Below are positions 35,096 to 43,486 of a stretch of DNA of 64,000 bases, in pieces. The notes under the pieces are model-generated. The model was given only the letters and a program-made list of their open reading frames with translations, made no database searches and was not told the origin of the DNA. The stretch's first letter is position 1. Each line of letters starts with the position of its first letter. Source of the DNA: Variovorax sp. (GTDB lineage: Bacteria > Pseudomonadota > Gammaproteobacteria > Burkholderiales > Burkholderiaceae_C); NCBI GenBank assembly GCA_017744935.1, contig JAGIAI010000041.1:1-64000 (forward strand), written 5' to 3'. The position numbers and the translations under genes were made by a program.

Positions 35096-36050
35096 GGATG
35101 TTCCCCTCGGTCACGATCTTCTGCGAACGTGCCATGTCGCCGCCCTGGAACTTGGCGAATTCCTCCGCGCTGCCGGGTGCGAGCAGCAGGCCTTGCTCCT
35201 TGAGCTTGTCCTTCATGTCGCCGGCCAGCGCCTTGTTCACTTCAGCATTGAGTCGCTGAACGATCTCGGGCGGCGTCTTGGCCGGCGCCCACAGGCCATA
35301 CCAGCTGTAGAACTCGAACCCGGGAATCGTCTCCGCCACGGTCGGCACATCCGGCAGGCTGGATGCGCGCTGCGCCGATGTCACTGCGACCACGCGGAGC
35401 ATGCCGCTCTTGTGATACTGGAGCGATCCGAGGATGGGATCGATGAAGCCGTCGATCTGCCCGCCGATCAGGTCCTGGAAGGCCGGCGCCGTGCCCTTGT
35501 ACGGCACGATGAGGTAGTCGATGTTGCCCGCGCGCTTGAGCAACTCGGTCGACAGATGGCCGGCAGAGCCGACCGAACCGACCGCGAAAGTCATCTTGCC
35601 CGGATGCTCCTTCGCGTACGCGATGAGCGACTTGATGTCGGTGATCGGCAGCTTCTTGTTGATCGCCACCGAAAGCGGCGCCTTGGCCACCAGCGCCACG
35701 GGTGCGAAGTCGCGGTTCACGTTGTACGGCACCGACTTCATGGTCATCGGCGCCGTCGTGAAGGTCGATGCATTGAAGAGCAGCGTGTAGCCGTCGGCCG
35801 GGGCCTTGGCCACCACATCGCCGCCGATCACGCCATTGCCGCCGGCGCGGTTCTCGACGACGAAGGGCTGGCCCATCTGGTCCGCCAGCTTCTGGGCCAG
35901 CAGGCGGCCCACGAAGTCGAGCGTGCCGCCGGGCGGAAACGGGATCACCACCTTCACGGGCTTGCTCGGATACGTCTGTGCAAAGCCGCTGGCGGTCGCC
36001 GCGAGGGCGAGGGTGGCCAGCGCGGCGCGGATGAAGTGCTTGCGTCGCAT
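35085..36050 (-). CDS. Bug/TctC-family tripartite tricarboxylate transporter substrate-binding protein
   Basis: 321 residues from ATG 36050 (AGGAGA upstream), signal peptide ending near GFAQ (about 25). The periplasmic fold has YPSKPVKVVIPFPPGGTLDFVGR and the ligand-binding VENRAGGNGVIGGD loop. These proteins bind carboxylates; here a tartrate-like acid is likely. No TctA/TctB membrane subunits are in the window, as is common for orphan Bug proteins in betaproteobacteria. Confidence 0.9.
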   Translation of the reverse strand: MRRKHFIRAALATLALAATASGFAQTYPSKPVKVVIPFPPGGTLDFVGRLLAQKLADQMGQPFVVENRAGGNGVIGGDVVAKAPADGYTLLFNASTFTTAPMTMKSVPYNVNRDFAPVALVAKAPLSVAINKKLPITDIKSLIAYAKEHPGKMTFAVGSVGSAGHLSTELLKRAGNIDYLIVPYKGTAPAFQDLIGGQIDGFIDPILGSLQYHKSGMLRVVAVTSAQRASSLPDVPTVAETIPGFEFYSWYGLWAPAKTPPEIVQRLNAEVNKALAGDMKDKLKEQGLLLAPGSAEEFAKFQGGDMARSQKIVTEGNIHVE

Positions 36051-36117
36051 GTCTCTTGTCTCCTGGATCTTTTGATTGGCAGAGCCGGCCGGACCTGCGC
36101 CGGCTCCGGGCGGCGAA

Positions 36118-37056
36118 TCAGCGCTTGAGCAGGCCGGCACGCTTGACGGCGGCGCGCAGGGCTTCGACTTCTTCGGCGTTGGGTGCCTCGGTGGGCGGGC
36201 GCACGGTCGCGTCGTCGAGCACGCCGGCCAGGTACATGCCGCCCTTCATGCGTGCGTGGGCCTCGCCCGTGGGCTCGCCGCCGCCGTAGACCGCATCCTT
36301 GAGCGGCGTGATGATGGCCTGCACTTCGATTGCGCGCTTGAGGTCGCCGGCCTTCACCGCGTTCCACAGGTCGATGATGAGTTGCGGGATGAAGGTTGCG
36401 AAGCCGACCAGCGCACCGTCGACGCCTTGGACCATCGAGGCCAGCAGGTATTCGTCATGGCAGGTCAGGATGGCCTTGGAGGCGTTGGCCTCGCGGATCG
36501 CCTGGATGTCGCGGGCGTACTTGTTCATGTCGCGCTGGCCGACCTTGAAGGCCTGCACGTAGGGCAGCCGGGCCAGCTCGGCCAGCAGCTTCGACGAGTA
36601 GGAAGCGCGCGTCCATGCGGGGTAGACGTGGCAGACGAGATCGAGCTCCGGTGCCGCCTTGTGGATCGCCTCGAAGTACTGCAGCGCGTGCCCCGGCGTG
36701 AAGCCGAAGCGCAGCCAGTGGTGGGGCGGCATGACGTCCAGCGCCACGGCGCCGGCTTCCTTGGCGGCGCGGGCGTGATCGGCGGCATCGGCCAGCCCTT
36801 CGCAGACGATGGACGAAATCACCGGCAGGCGGCCCTTGAGTTCATCGGCCACGATGCGGGTGACTTCGGCGCGCTCTGCGGGGGTCAGCGCGAACACCTC
36901 GCCGGTGTGGCCGTTGGTCATGACCGCGACCACGCCGTCATGGCCGGCGAGCCACGATGCCAGCTTGCGCAGCGCGGGTTCGTCGATCTTGTGGTCACGG
37001 GTGAAGGGGCACGAAATGGCGGGAATGATCCCCTTGTAGTTCGCGATGGAAGGCAT
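36118..37056 (-). CDS. Dihydrodipicolinate synthase (DapA)-family aldolase/lyase
   Basis: 312 residues from ATG 37056 (AGGAGA upstream). TIM-barrel class I aldolase with Tyr145 (CHVYPAW) and Schiff-base Lys171 (AFKVGQRD). Unlike true DapA it lies in a sugar-acid operon and is probably a keto-deoxy-acid lyase or dehydratase; the GGTGE-like loop reads NGHTGE. First gene of the tartrate operon, divergent from the LysR gene at 37182. Confidence 0.85.
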   Translation of the reverse strand: MPSIANYKGIIPAISCPFTRDHKIDEPALRKLASWLAGHDGVVAVMTNGHTGEVFALTPAERAEVTRIVADELKGRLPVISSIVCEGLADAADHARAAKEAGAVALDVMPPHHWLRFGFTPGHALQYFEAIHKAAPELDLVCHVYPAWTRASYSSKLLAELARLPYVQAFKVGQRDMNKYARDIQAIREANASKAILTCHDEYLLASMVQGVDGALVGFATFIPQLIIDLWNAVKAGDLKRAIEVQAIITPLKDAVYGGGEPTGEAHARMKGGMYLAGVLDDATVRPPTEAPNAEEVEALRAAVKRAGLLKR

Positions 37057-37181
37057 GCAGTCGTCTCCTGTTGAGTGCTTGGGTGTCGATGGGGCAATCT
37101 TCCCGTCGGGGGGCACATACGGTCCAATACCCGATTCGCATACAACTATCTCCACGGAGAAACCGAGAAAGGACGCACTGC

Positions 37182-38144
37182 ATGGGCCCGGGAAACCGAC
37201 CGCTGGATCTGGAATGGCTGGAGGACTTCCTGGCGCTTGCCGAAAGCGGCAATTTCTCCCGTGCGGCACAGGCGCGGAACATCGCGCAACCCGCATTCAG
37301 CCGCCACATCCGCGCGCTGGAGGAATGGGTCGGCGTCGATCTGTTCGATCGCAGCGCGCATCCGGCCGCGCTGACGGCGGCGGGACGGCGCTTCCAGCCC
37401 TTGCTGGAGGACACCCTGGCCCGACTGGAGTCCGCGCGCATCAAGGCGCGGGCCGCGCATGACCAGGCGGCGGCGAGCCTGCTCTTCGCGGCGACGCATG
37501 TGCTGTCGCTCACCTTCTTTCCGCAGTGGCTGGGCGGGCTGGAATCGCAGTTGCGGCTCGGGCCGATCCAGACCATTTCCGACAGCTTTCATGCCTGCGA
37601 GGACCTGGCGCTGCAGCGTCGCGTGCAGTTCGTGCTGTGCCATGGCCACCGCGAAGTGCCGGGGCGGCTCGACGAGGCGGAGTTTCCGATGCTGCGCCTG
37701 TCGGACGACGTGCTGCTGCCTGTTTCTGCGCCGCGGAGCGATGGCGGCGGTGCGATGCACTCGCTGGAGGCTGCGGATGCGCCGGTTTCGGTGCTGGCGT
37801 ACAGCGAGCCCTCGGGGCTCGGCCGCATCATGCGTGCGCGGATGCGTCAGGTGTTCGGTGACGGGACCGTGCCGACGCTACCGCAGGGTGTGGAGATCGT
37901 GTTCACGGCGCACCATGCGGCGCTGCTCAAGACGATGGCGCTCGAAGGCCGTGGCGTGGCCTGGCTCCCGAAGAGTCTGATCGAGGCCGAGCTGAAAACG
38001 GGCACCCTGGTCCCGGCCGCGTCTGCCGACTGGAACGTACCGGTCGAGATCAGGCTTTACCGCCAGCGCGCGGAACTGGCGCCGGCGGCCGAGGCGTTGT
38101 GGACGCTCGTGCAGGAGCGCCCACCGGGCTCAGGCGGGCGCTGA
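37182..38144 (+). CDS. LysR-type regulator of the tartrate operon
   Basis: 320 residues from ATG 37182 with AAAGGA upstream. Winged helix LEWLEDFLALAESGNFSRAAQARNIAQPAFSRHIRALE plus an effector domain. The divergent 125-nt gap to the DHDPS-family gene is typical of a LysR-controlled operon. Its 3' end overlaps the convergent thioesterase gene by 15 nt. Confidence 0.88.
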   Translation: MGPGNRPLDLEWLEDFLALAESGNFSRAAQARNIAQPAFSRHIRALEEWVGVDLFDRSAHPAALTAAGRRFQPLLEDTLARLESARIKARAAHDQAAASLLFAATHVLSLTFFPQWLGGLESQLRLGPIQTISDSFHACEDLALQRRVQFVLCHGHREVPGRLDEAEFPMLRLSDDVLLPVSAPRSDGGGAMHSLEAADAPVSVLAYSEPSGLGRIMRARMRQVFGDGTVPTLPQGVEIVFTAHHAALLKTMALEGRGVAWLPKSLIEAELKTGTLVPAASADWNVPVEIRLYRQRAELAPAAEALWTLVQERPPGSGGR

Positions 38145-38552
38145 GCAGAGCCGGCGGATTTCCGCCGGGATCTGCACCGCGCGAATGCCGCCGCCTTCGC
38201 GCTTGGCCGCGAAGATGCGGACCTCTTCGCATTCGAGGATCAGGTCGTCGCCGCGCGTCACGCGGTAGCGCTGCACGAAGCTCTTCTCGCGCCACTCGGG
38301 AATCGTGACCGCGATGGTCAGCGTTTCGCCATAGCTCGCGCTCTTGACGAAGCGCGTGTGCGTGTCGACCAGCGGCGTGCCGATCACGCCCATGGTCTGC
38401 GTCGTCTCTTCCCAGCGCGGCACGCCGCGTTCTGCGAAGAAGTGGCGCGAAGCGGCGTCGATCCAGCGGAAGAAGTTGGGAAACCAGACGATGCCGGCGG
38501 GGTCGCAGTCGCCGAATTCGACGCGCACTGTGTAGATGACTTCGATGCTCAT
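38130..38552 (-). CDS. Hotdog-fold acyl-CoA thioesterase (4-hydroxybenzoyl-CoA thioesterase family)
   Basis: 140 residues. The N-terminal VEFGDCDPAGIVWFPNFFRWID carries the family motif with the catalytic Asp17. The protein would be cytosolic and hydrolyse an aryl- or acyl-CoA. No CoA ligase is beside it. The gene overlaps the end of the LysR gene on the opposite strand. Confidence 0.88.
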   Translation of the reverse strand: MSIEVIYTVRVEFGDCDPAGIVWFPNFFRWIDAASRHFFAERGVPRWEETTQTMGVIGTPLVDTHTRFVKSASYGETLTIAVTIPEWREKSFVQRYRVTRGDDLILECEEVRIFAAKREGGGIRAVQIPAEIRRLCSAPA

Positions 38553-38592
38553 GTTCTTGTGAAGTTGAAATTCGGAGGGACGATCGGGGGGC

Positions 38593-38688
38593 GTGGCGAG
38601 GACGCAGGGTGGTCCCCTCCGCGAATGTCCCCCGGCCTTCGGCCTCCTCCTTTATTTCGCTGCGGGGACCACCCTGCATCCTCGCCAC
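38593..38688 (+). repeat. Hairpin-flanked repeat, copy 1
   Basis: A 46-nt core (38618-38663) is flanked by inverted arms 38593-38617 and 38664-38688 (24 of 25 match). The core itself holds a small hairpin, GGCC-TTC-GGCC. A second core with different arms follows in opposite orientation at 38740-38818. Located between the thioesterase and TRAP genes, 5' of the thioesterase gene. Confidence 0.82.
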
Positions 38689-38739
38689 GGGAGGCGCTCG
38701 GGTTGTGCCGGCCGATCAACGACTGCCGTGATGGATCGT

Positions 38740-38818
38740 GACGATGGTGTGCTCTGCGCAGCGAAATAAAGGAGGAGCCCGAAGGGCGGGGGACATTCGC
38801 GGAGCAGAGTACACCGTC
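38740..38818 (-). repeat. Hairpin-flanked repeat, copy 2
   Basis: The core 38758-38803 is, on the minus strand, identical to copy 1 at 44 of 46 positions. The two differences lie in the small hairpin (GCCC-TTC-GGGC) and compensate each other. Arms 38740-38757 and 38804-38818 pair with one mismatch and a 3-nt gap and are unrelated to those of copy 1. It ends 26 nt from the stop of the TRAP large-permease gene. Confidence 0.82.
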
Positions 38819-38844
38819 GGCGCGATCCCGCCCCAGAAACTAAG

Positions 38845-40146
38845 TCACCCCATCCGAGTAGGCAACCAAAGCGCAATGATCGGAAACGCAATCAAGATGA
38901 CGAGCCGCAGGATGTCCGTCAGGATGAACGGCAGCACGCCCTTGAAGATGGTCGTGAAGCTCACATCCTTCACCACGCTCTTGATGACGAACACGTTCAT
39001 GCCCACGGGCGGGTGGATCAGCCCGAGTTCCACCGTCATCACGATGATCACGCCGAACCAGATCGGATCGAAGCCCAGGTGCACGATGACGGGATAGATG
39101 ATCGGCACGGTGAGGATGATCATCGCCATCGCGTCCATCAGGCAGCCGAGCACGAGGTACATCAGCATGATGAGCGCGAGTACGCCGTAGCGGCCGATGC
39201 CGAGGCCCGTGAGGAACTCGGTGAGCTTCTGCGGGCTCTGCGTGATCGTCAGGAAGTAGCCGAAGAGCAGGGCGCCGATCAGCACCGTGAACACCGCCGC
39301 CGCCGTCCGTGTGGCCGAGAGCAGCGCTTCACGGATCTTCGGGCCGTCGAGCTTGCGCCGCAGCACACCGAGGATGAACGCGCCGCTCGCGCCCACGCCG
39401 CCGGCCTCGGTCGGCGTGAAGAAGCCGCCGTAGAGCCCCCCGATCACGAAGATGAAGAGCACCAGCGGCGCCCACACGTTCTTGAGGTCGGCCACGCGCT
39501 CCGACCAGGGCTTGGCTTCGCCGCCGGGCAGCCAGCCCGGACGCATCTTGACGATCACCATGATGGTCAGCACGTACATCGTCATCGCGAGGATGCCGGG
39601 GACGATGCCCGCCATGAACAGCTTGCCGATGTCCTGCTGCGTGAGGATCGCGTAGACCGCCAGCACCGTCGACGGCGGCAGGATCGCGCCGAGCGTGCCG
39701 CCCGCGGCGATCACGCCGGTGGAGAACGATTGCGGGTAGTTGAAGCGCCGCATCTCCGGATAGGCCACCGCCGAGAACGTTGCCGCCGTGGCGACAGACG
39801 ATCCGCAGATGGCCGCGAAGCCGCCGCAGGCCAGCACCGTCGCGACGCCGAGACCGCCGCGCAGGTGGCCGATCAGTGAGTTCGCGGCTTTGAAAAGCTC
39901 GCGGCTCACGCCTGACACCGAGACCAGCGCACCCATCAGCATGAACATCGGGATCACGCCGAAGGTGTAGTCGGTCACGGTGCGCATCGAGGTCTGTCCG
40001 ACCAGCTTGAGCGCCGGGCCAATACCGACGATCGACGCATAGCCTGTGACGCCGACCAGCCCCATCGCCATGCCGACCGGCACGCGCAGGAGCATCAATG
40101 CAAAAAGTGCGAAGAAGCCAAGGATGGCGATTGCATCAGTGCTCAT
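38845..40146 (-). CDS. dctM: TRAP transporter large permease (DctM)
   Basis: 433 residues, about 12 membrane segments. DctM signature stretches include VPVGMAMGLVG, GGFAAICGSSVATAATFSAVAYPEM, AAGGTLGAILPPS and LIHPPVGMNVFVIKS. Forms the sodium-driven channel with the small subunit. Third gene of the TRAP operon, 2 nt after dctQ. Gene-symbol use is generic for the subunit. Confidence 0.92.
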   Translation of the reverse strand: MSTDAIAILGFFALFALMLLRVPVGMAMGLVGVTGYASIVGIGPALKLVGQTSMRTVTDYTFGVIPMFMLMGALVSVSGVSRELFKAANSLIGHLRGGLGVATVLACGGFAAICGSSVATAATFSAVAYPEMRRFNYPQSFSTGVIAAGGTLGAILPPSTVLAVYAILTQQDIGKLFMAGIVPGILAMTMYVLTIMVIVKMRPGWLPGGEAKPWSERVADLKNVWAPLVLFIFVIGGLYGGFFTPTEAGGVGASGAFILGVLRRKLDGPKIREALLSATRTAAAVFTVLIGALLFGYFLTITQSPQKLTEFLTGLGIGRYGVLALIMLMYLVLGCLMDAMAMIILTVPIIYPVIVHLGFDPIWFGVIIVMTVELGLIHPPVGMNVFVIKSVVKDVSFTTIFKGVLPFILTDILRLVILIAFPIIALWLPTRMG

Positions 40147-40148
40147 GC

Positions 40149-40694
40149 TTACTCGTCAGCCTTCATCTCGGGCTTTTCGTCGTGAAGAAGTTCAGGGTGG
40201 AAGATCAGCCGCCAGGTGCGGATCGCGATCAGCAACACGGCGGAAACATCACCGAGCCATGCGATCGCATAGAACGGCCAGGTCGGGATGTTCATGTCGT
40301 AGGTCAGCACATGGTCGACGTAGGTGGCGCGCACCTTGTCGAACAGCGTGGCGGTCTGCACCGTGACCACGAAGAGCAGCACCACGGTGGCGAAGACATC
40401 GATCCAGCGCTTCATGCGTGGGCTCGCGGCGGTCCACACGAGGTCGACCGTGATGTGGCCGCCCCGGTAGCTGGTTGCCGCGATGCCCCAGAAGATCAGG
40501 ATGCCCAGCAGCATCCGGCCGAAGTCGTACGAATCGGGGATCGAGGTGTTGAAGAACTTGCGCAACACCACCGCGAGGAAGATGTTGAGCGCGACGATCC
40601 CCACGAACAAGGCGGCGAGCCATTCGATCGCATTGATGAAACGGTCGCCGGCCGCCCCGATTTTTTTCGGGGCGTTGTCGCTTCCAGCCGCCAT
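40149..40694 (-). CDS. dctQ: TRAP transporter small permease (DctQ)
   Basis: 181 residues from ATG 40694; four membrane segments with RKFFNTSIPDSYDFGRMLLGILIFWG and YRGGHITVDLV, typical of DctQ. Its start codon shares one base with the stop of the binding-protein gene (TGATG), so translation is coupled. Confidence 0.9.
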   Translation of the reverse strand: MAAGSDNAPKKIGAAGDRFINAIEWLAALFVGIVALNIFLAVVLRKFFNTSIPDSYDFGRMLLGILIFWGIAATSYRGGHITVDLVWTAASPRMKRWIDVFATVVLLFVVTVQTATLFDKVRATYVDHVLTYDMNIPTWPFYAIAWLGDVSAVLLIAIRTWRLIFHPELLHDEKPEMKADE

Positions 40695-41740
40695 CACAGC
40701 GCCGAGTTGTACTTGACGAGGCTGGCCTTCAGCGAATCCAGCACGGCCTTGGGATCCTGGCCGACCTTCTTCACGCTCTCGGCCCACTGGGCTTCGACCG
40801 GTGCCGTGGCCTTCCGCCATGCATCGAGCTGCTCGGGCGTGAGCTTGTAGACCTCATGGCCCGACTGCGCGGCGATCTTTGCGCGGCCGCCGTATTCGAA
40901 ATCGGCCCATGGCGTGGCGACCTTCTCGGCCCACTCGCTGGTGCAGTGGTCGTCGATCACCTTCTTCTGCGCAACCGACATGCTGTCGTACTTGCTCTTG
41001 TTCATCGCCCAGACGAAAGGCGTGACGTAGAGCGGGGCATCCATGTGGTAGCTCACCACCTTGTCGATGCCGAAGAGGATGATCGAGCCCCACGGGAAGG
41101 TGATGGCGTCGGCCACGCCACGCTCCAGCATGTCGCGCGATTCAGGCGCCGAGGCCTGCACGTTGGTGCCGCCGAGCGAGGTCACCATCTGGCCGATGGT
41201 GCTGGTGGCCGGACGGATCTTCATGCCCTTGATGTCGGTGGGCGAAAGGATCTTCTTGCGTGCGTGGAAGGTGCCGGGGTCATGCACGAAGGCGAAGCAG
41301 AACTTCACGTCCTTCATTTCGGTGGCGGCGTACTGGCGATACCACGCATCGATCGCCGCGGAGCCGCCCTTGCCGTTGGCGAAGAGGAAAGGCAGCGATG
41401 CGCCCGCCATGATCGGGAAGCGGCCCGGCTGGTAGCCCGGGTTGATGTAGGCGAAGTCGGCGATCCCGTCGCGCGCCATGTCGTAGTGGTCGAAGGCCTT
41501 GCCGAGCTGCTCAGATGGGAAGAGCACCGCAGTGATGGTGCCGTTCGATGCCTTCTTGATGTCGTCCGCCCACGCCTGCAGCGAAGGGTTCAGCGGATGC
41601 TGCGCCGGCACCCAGCTCGACATCTTGATCTGGACGGGTTTGTCCTGCGCCTGCACGGGGGCGCCGGCCAGCGCCAGCACCGCCGACAGGGCGAGGACGG
41701 CGCGTGTGGCGGCCGAGGGCATGAAGCGGGATGTCGACAT
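40694..41740 (-). CDS. dctP: TRAP transporter substrate-binding protein (DctP)
   Basis: 348 residues, signal peptide ending near VQAQ (about 32). DctP fold with the carboxylate-binding Arg in KGMKIRPATSTIG and the later DAITFPWGSI loop. It delivers an organic acid, perhaps an aryl or keto acid given the nearby IorAB and thioesterase genes; that is inference. GGAGACATCC lies before the ATG. Confidence 0.9.
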   Translation of the reverse strand: MSTSRFMPSAATRAVLALSAVLALAGAPVQAQDKPVQIKMSSWVPAQHPLNPSLQAWADDIKKASNGTITAVLFPSEQLGKAFDHYDMARDGIADFAYINPGYQPGRFPIMAGASLPFLFANGKGGSAAIDAWYRQYAATEMKDVKFCFAFVHDPGTFHARKKILSPTDIKGMKIRPATSTIGQMVTSLGGTNVQASAPESRDMLERGVADAITFPWGSIILFGIDKVVSYHMDAPLYVTPFVWAMNKSKYDSMSVAQKKVIDDHCTSEWAEKVATPWADFEYGGRAKIAAQSGHEVYKLTPEQLDAWRKATAPVEAQWAESVKKVGQDPKAVLDSLKASLVKYNSAL

Positions 41741-41872
41741 GGATGTCTCCTTCGAAAGTGTTGTTGAAATCGTCGATGGGGTTGCGCGCGTCTTGTCGTA
41801 TTTGTGCGGTGCGCAATTAAATTATTTTTTATAAGAATCCGCGTGGTCGTAAATCGGCGTTTTCCTTGAGAG
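41741..41872 (-). promoter_or_regulatory. AT-rich promoter region of the TRAP operon
   Basis: 132 nt between iorB and dctP with an AT-rich run (AATTAAATTATTTTTTATAAG on the plus strand, about 41815-41835) that stands out from the GC-rich surroundings. It likely contains the TRAP promoter; the minus strand reads TTATAAAAAATAAT, rich in -10-like hexamers. Confidence 0.4.
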
Positions 41873-43486
41873 TCAACGCGCATGCGACGCCGGGTTGGGC
41901 GTGCGTTTCATCCAGCGGATCGGCTGCTCCTTGATGGGGCGCGGCGGCGCGCCATGGCGCACCAGCGTGGCGTCGAGCGCAGTGCCGGCCTCGTCCTCGA
42001 GCGCGGCTTTGCGCGCGGCGGCGATCGCATCGGCCCGCGCCACGGGCGAACCGTCGGGAAGCGGTGCGATCGCGAGGTGATCGATCACGTGCAGCAGGTT
42101 GTGCTTGCCGCGTTCGTTGGTGCTGCCGTAGCCCTTGATCAACCGACCGCACAACGCGATCTCGTGGCCGAGCCGCCAGTGCGTCTGCGCGCCCTTGACG
42201 ACAGCGTCGAGCCAGCGGTCGATCAGCGCCTGTTCCTGCGAGAAGCGCTGTCCGCGTCGGCGCAGCCACCGCAGCGATGCGAGCATCCGCAGAGACGCCA
42301 TGCCGAACACCGAATGGCTGCCGACCTTCAGCGGCAGCGCCCATGGCGTGGATCGCCGGCGATCCCATGCGGTCACGCGATCGGCAAGCGACGGCGGGAG
42401 GAGCGCGGCGAACTCGGGCGCACCGGGCTTGAAGTGGTCGTAGACCTTCACGATGTCGTCGTCGCCCGCCTTGACCTCTTCGCGCACGCGCTGCGCACGG
42501 CTCGCGCGGCTCTTGAGTTCCGCGACGCGCACGATGTCGTCAAAGGCCATCCACAGGGCGAGCCAGCGCGCCATTTCGCGCGTGATGGCGAAGCTCTGCG
42601 CACCCGCCGGGTCGGCAGCGCGTTCCGCCGCGAGCACTTTCTGGAGCCGGTCTACATAGAGCTGCGCGTAGTCCGCATCCTGGTAGTCGAGCGCCCGGGA
42701 ATGTCCGAGCGCGAGCATGTCGTGCACCGCCGGCGGAAACAGACTTGCGACCGCTTGCGGCAGTCCGTTCGTGACGGGCGCTTCGTCCTTCGATCCCGCG
42801 AGCAGACCGGTGACCATCGCGGCCTGCTGGCGTGGCGTGTTGACTGCGTCGAAAGCCTTGCCGAAGCCACGCAGACTGGCCTCGGCCATCTTGCTGACCT
42901 TGTCGCCCTTCCCGCGAACGACCTCTTCGTACGCTTCGCGCGGGAACGGATAGAGCCCGCTGCCGGCAATCGCGCCGAGCATCACAGCGCTCACGACTGT
43001 GCCTGCGTCGCGCGCAGTAGCGCCCATGTCGAACACGTGATGCTCGCGGCTGAATGCCTTCACCACATCGAGCAACCGCTGCGCGTCTGCACGGCCGTCG
43101 CCGAGTTGCATGCGTTCGGCAGTGGTGAGCGTGCGGCTCGACGAGGTGATGACGAGCGTGCGCTGTGGCGTGCTCATGCCGTTGCCGATCTGGCGCGTGG
43201 TTTCGAGCAGTTCCGACGACACGATCGCATCGAGCGCACCTGGCACGGGGCTCAAGCTGAACACGGGGCGTCGACCGTCGAGTTCGGCGAGCGGCACCGG
43301 AAATACTTCGACGTAGTAGGTGGTCGCGCCAGTGCGCTGCGCGACACCCGGAATCGAGGTGCTCTGCGCGGCATAGCCGGCATGGCGCGCGATGTCGACC
43401 AGCCATTCGGTCAGGACGCCGCCGCCTTCGCCGCCAAGTGCGCAGATGAGGAGGGTGATGGGTTGTGTGCGATTCATGGCGGTCAT
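41873..43486 (-). CDS. Indolepyruvate oxidoreductase beta-subunit-type protein (IorB-like), extended
   Basis: 537 residues. The N-terminal 200 residues match the pyruvate-ferredoxin-oxidoreductase gamma-type domain (LICALGGEGGGVLTEWLVDIARHAGY, GVAQRTGATTYYVEVFP). The C-terminal 330 residues are an extra domain (DUF6537-like position) found in aerobic IorB homologues. It pairs with IorA to oxidise aryl-pyruvates to acyl-CoA. ATG 43486 overlaps the iorA stop by 4 nt. Confidence 0.82.
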   Translation of the reverse strand: MTAMNRTQPITLLICALGGEGGGVLTEWLVDIARHAGYAAQSTSIPGVAQRTGATTYYVEVFPVPLAELDGRRPVFSLSPVPGALDAIVSSELLETTRQIGNGMSTPQRTLVITSSSRTLTTAERMQLGDGRADAQRLLDVVKAFSREHHVFDMGATARDAGTVVSAVMLGAIAGSGLYPFPREAYEEVVRGKGDKVSKMAEASLRGFGKAFDAVNTPRQQAAMVTGLLAGSKDEAPVTNGLPQAVASLFPPAVHDMLALGHSRALDYQDADYAQLYVDRLQKVLAAERAADPAGAQSFAITREMARWLALWMAFDDIVRVAELKSRASRAQRVREEVKAGDDDIVKVYDHFKPGAPEFAALLPPSLADRVTAWDRRRSTPWALPLKVGSHSVFGMASLRMLASLRWLRRRGQRFSQEQALIDRWLDAVVKGAQTHWRLGHEIALCGRLIKGYGSTNERGKHNLLHVIDHLAIAPLPDGSPVARADAIAAARKAALEDEAGTALDATLVRHGAPPRPIKEQPIRWMKRTPNPASHAR

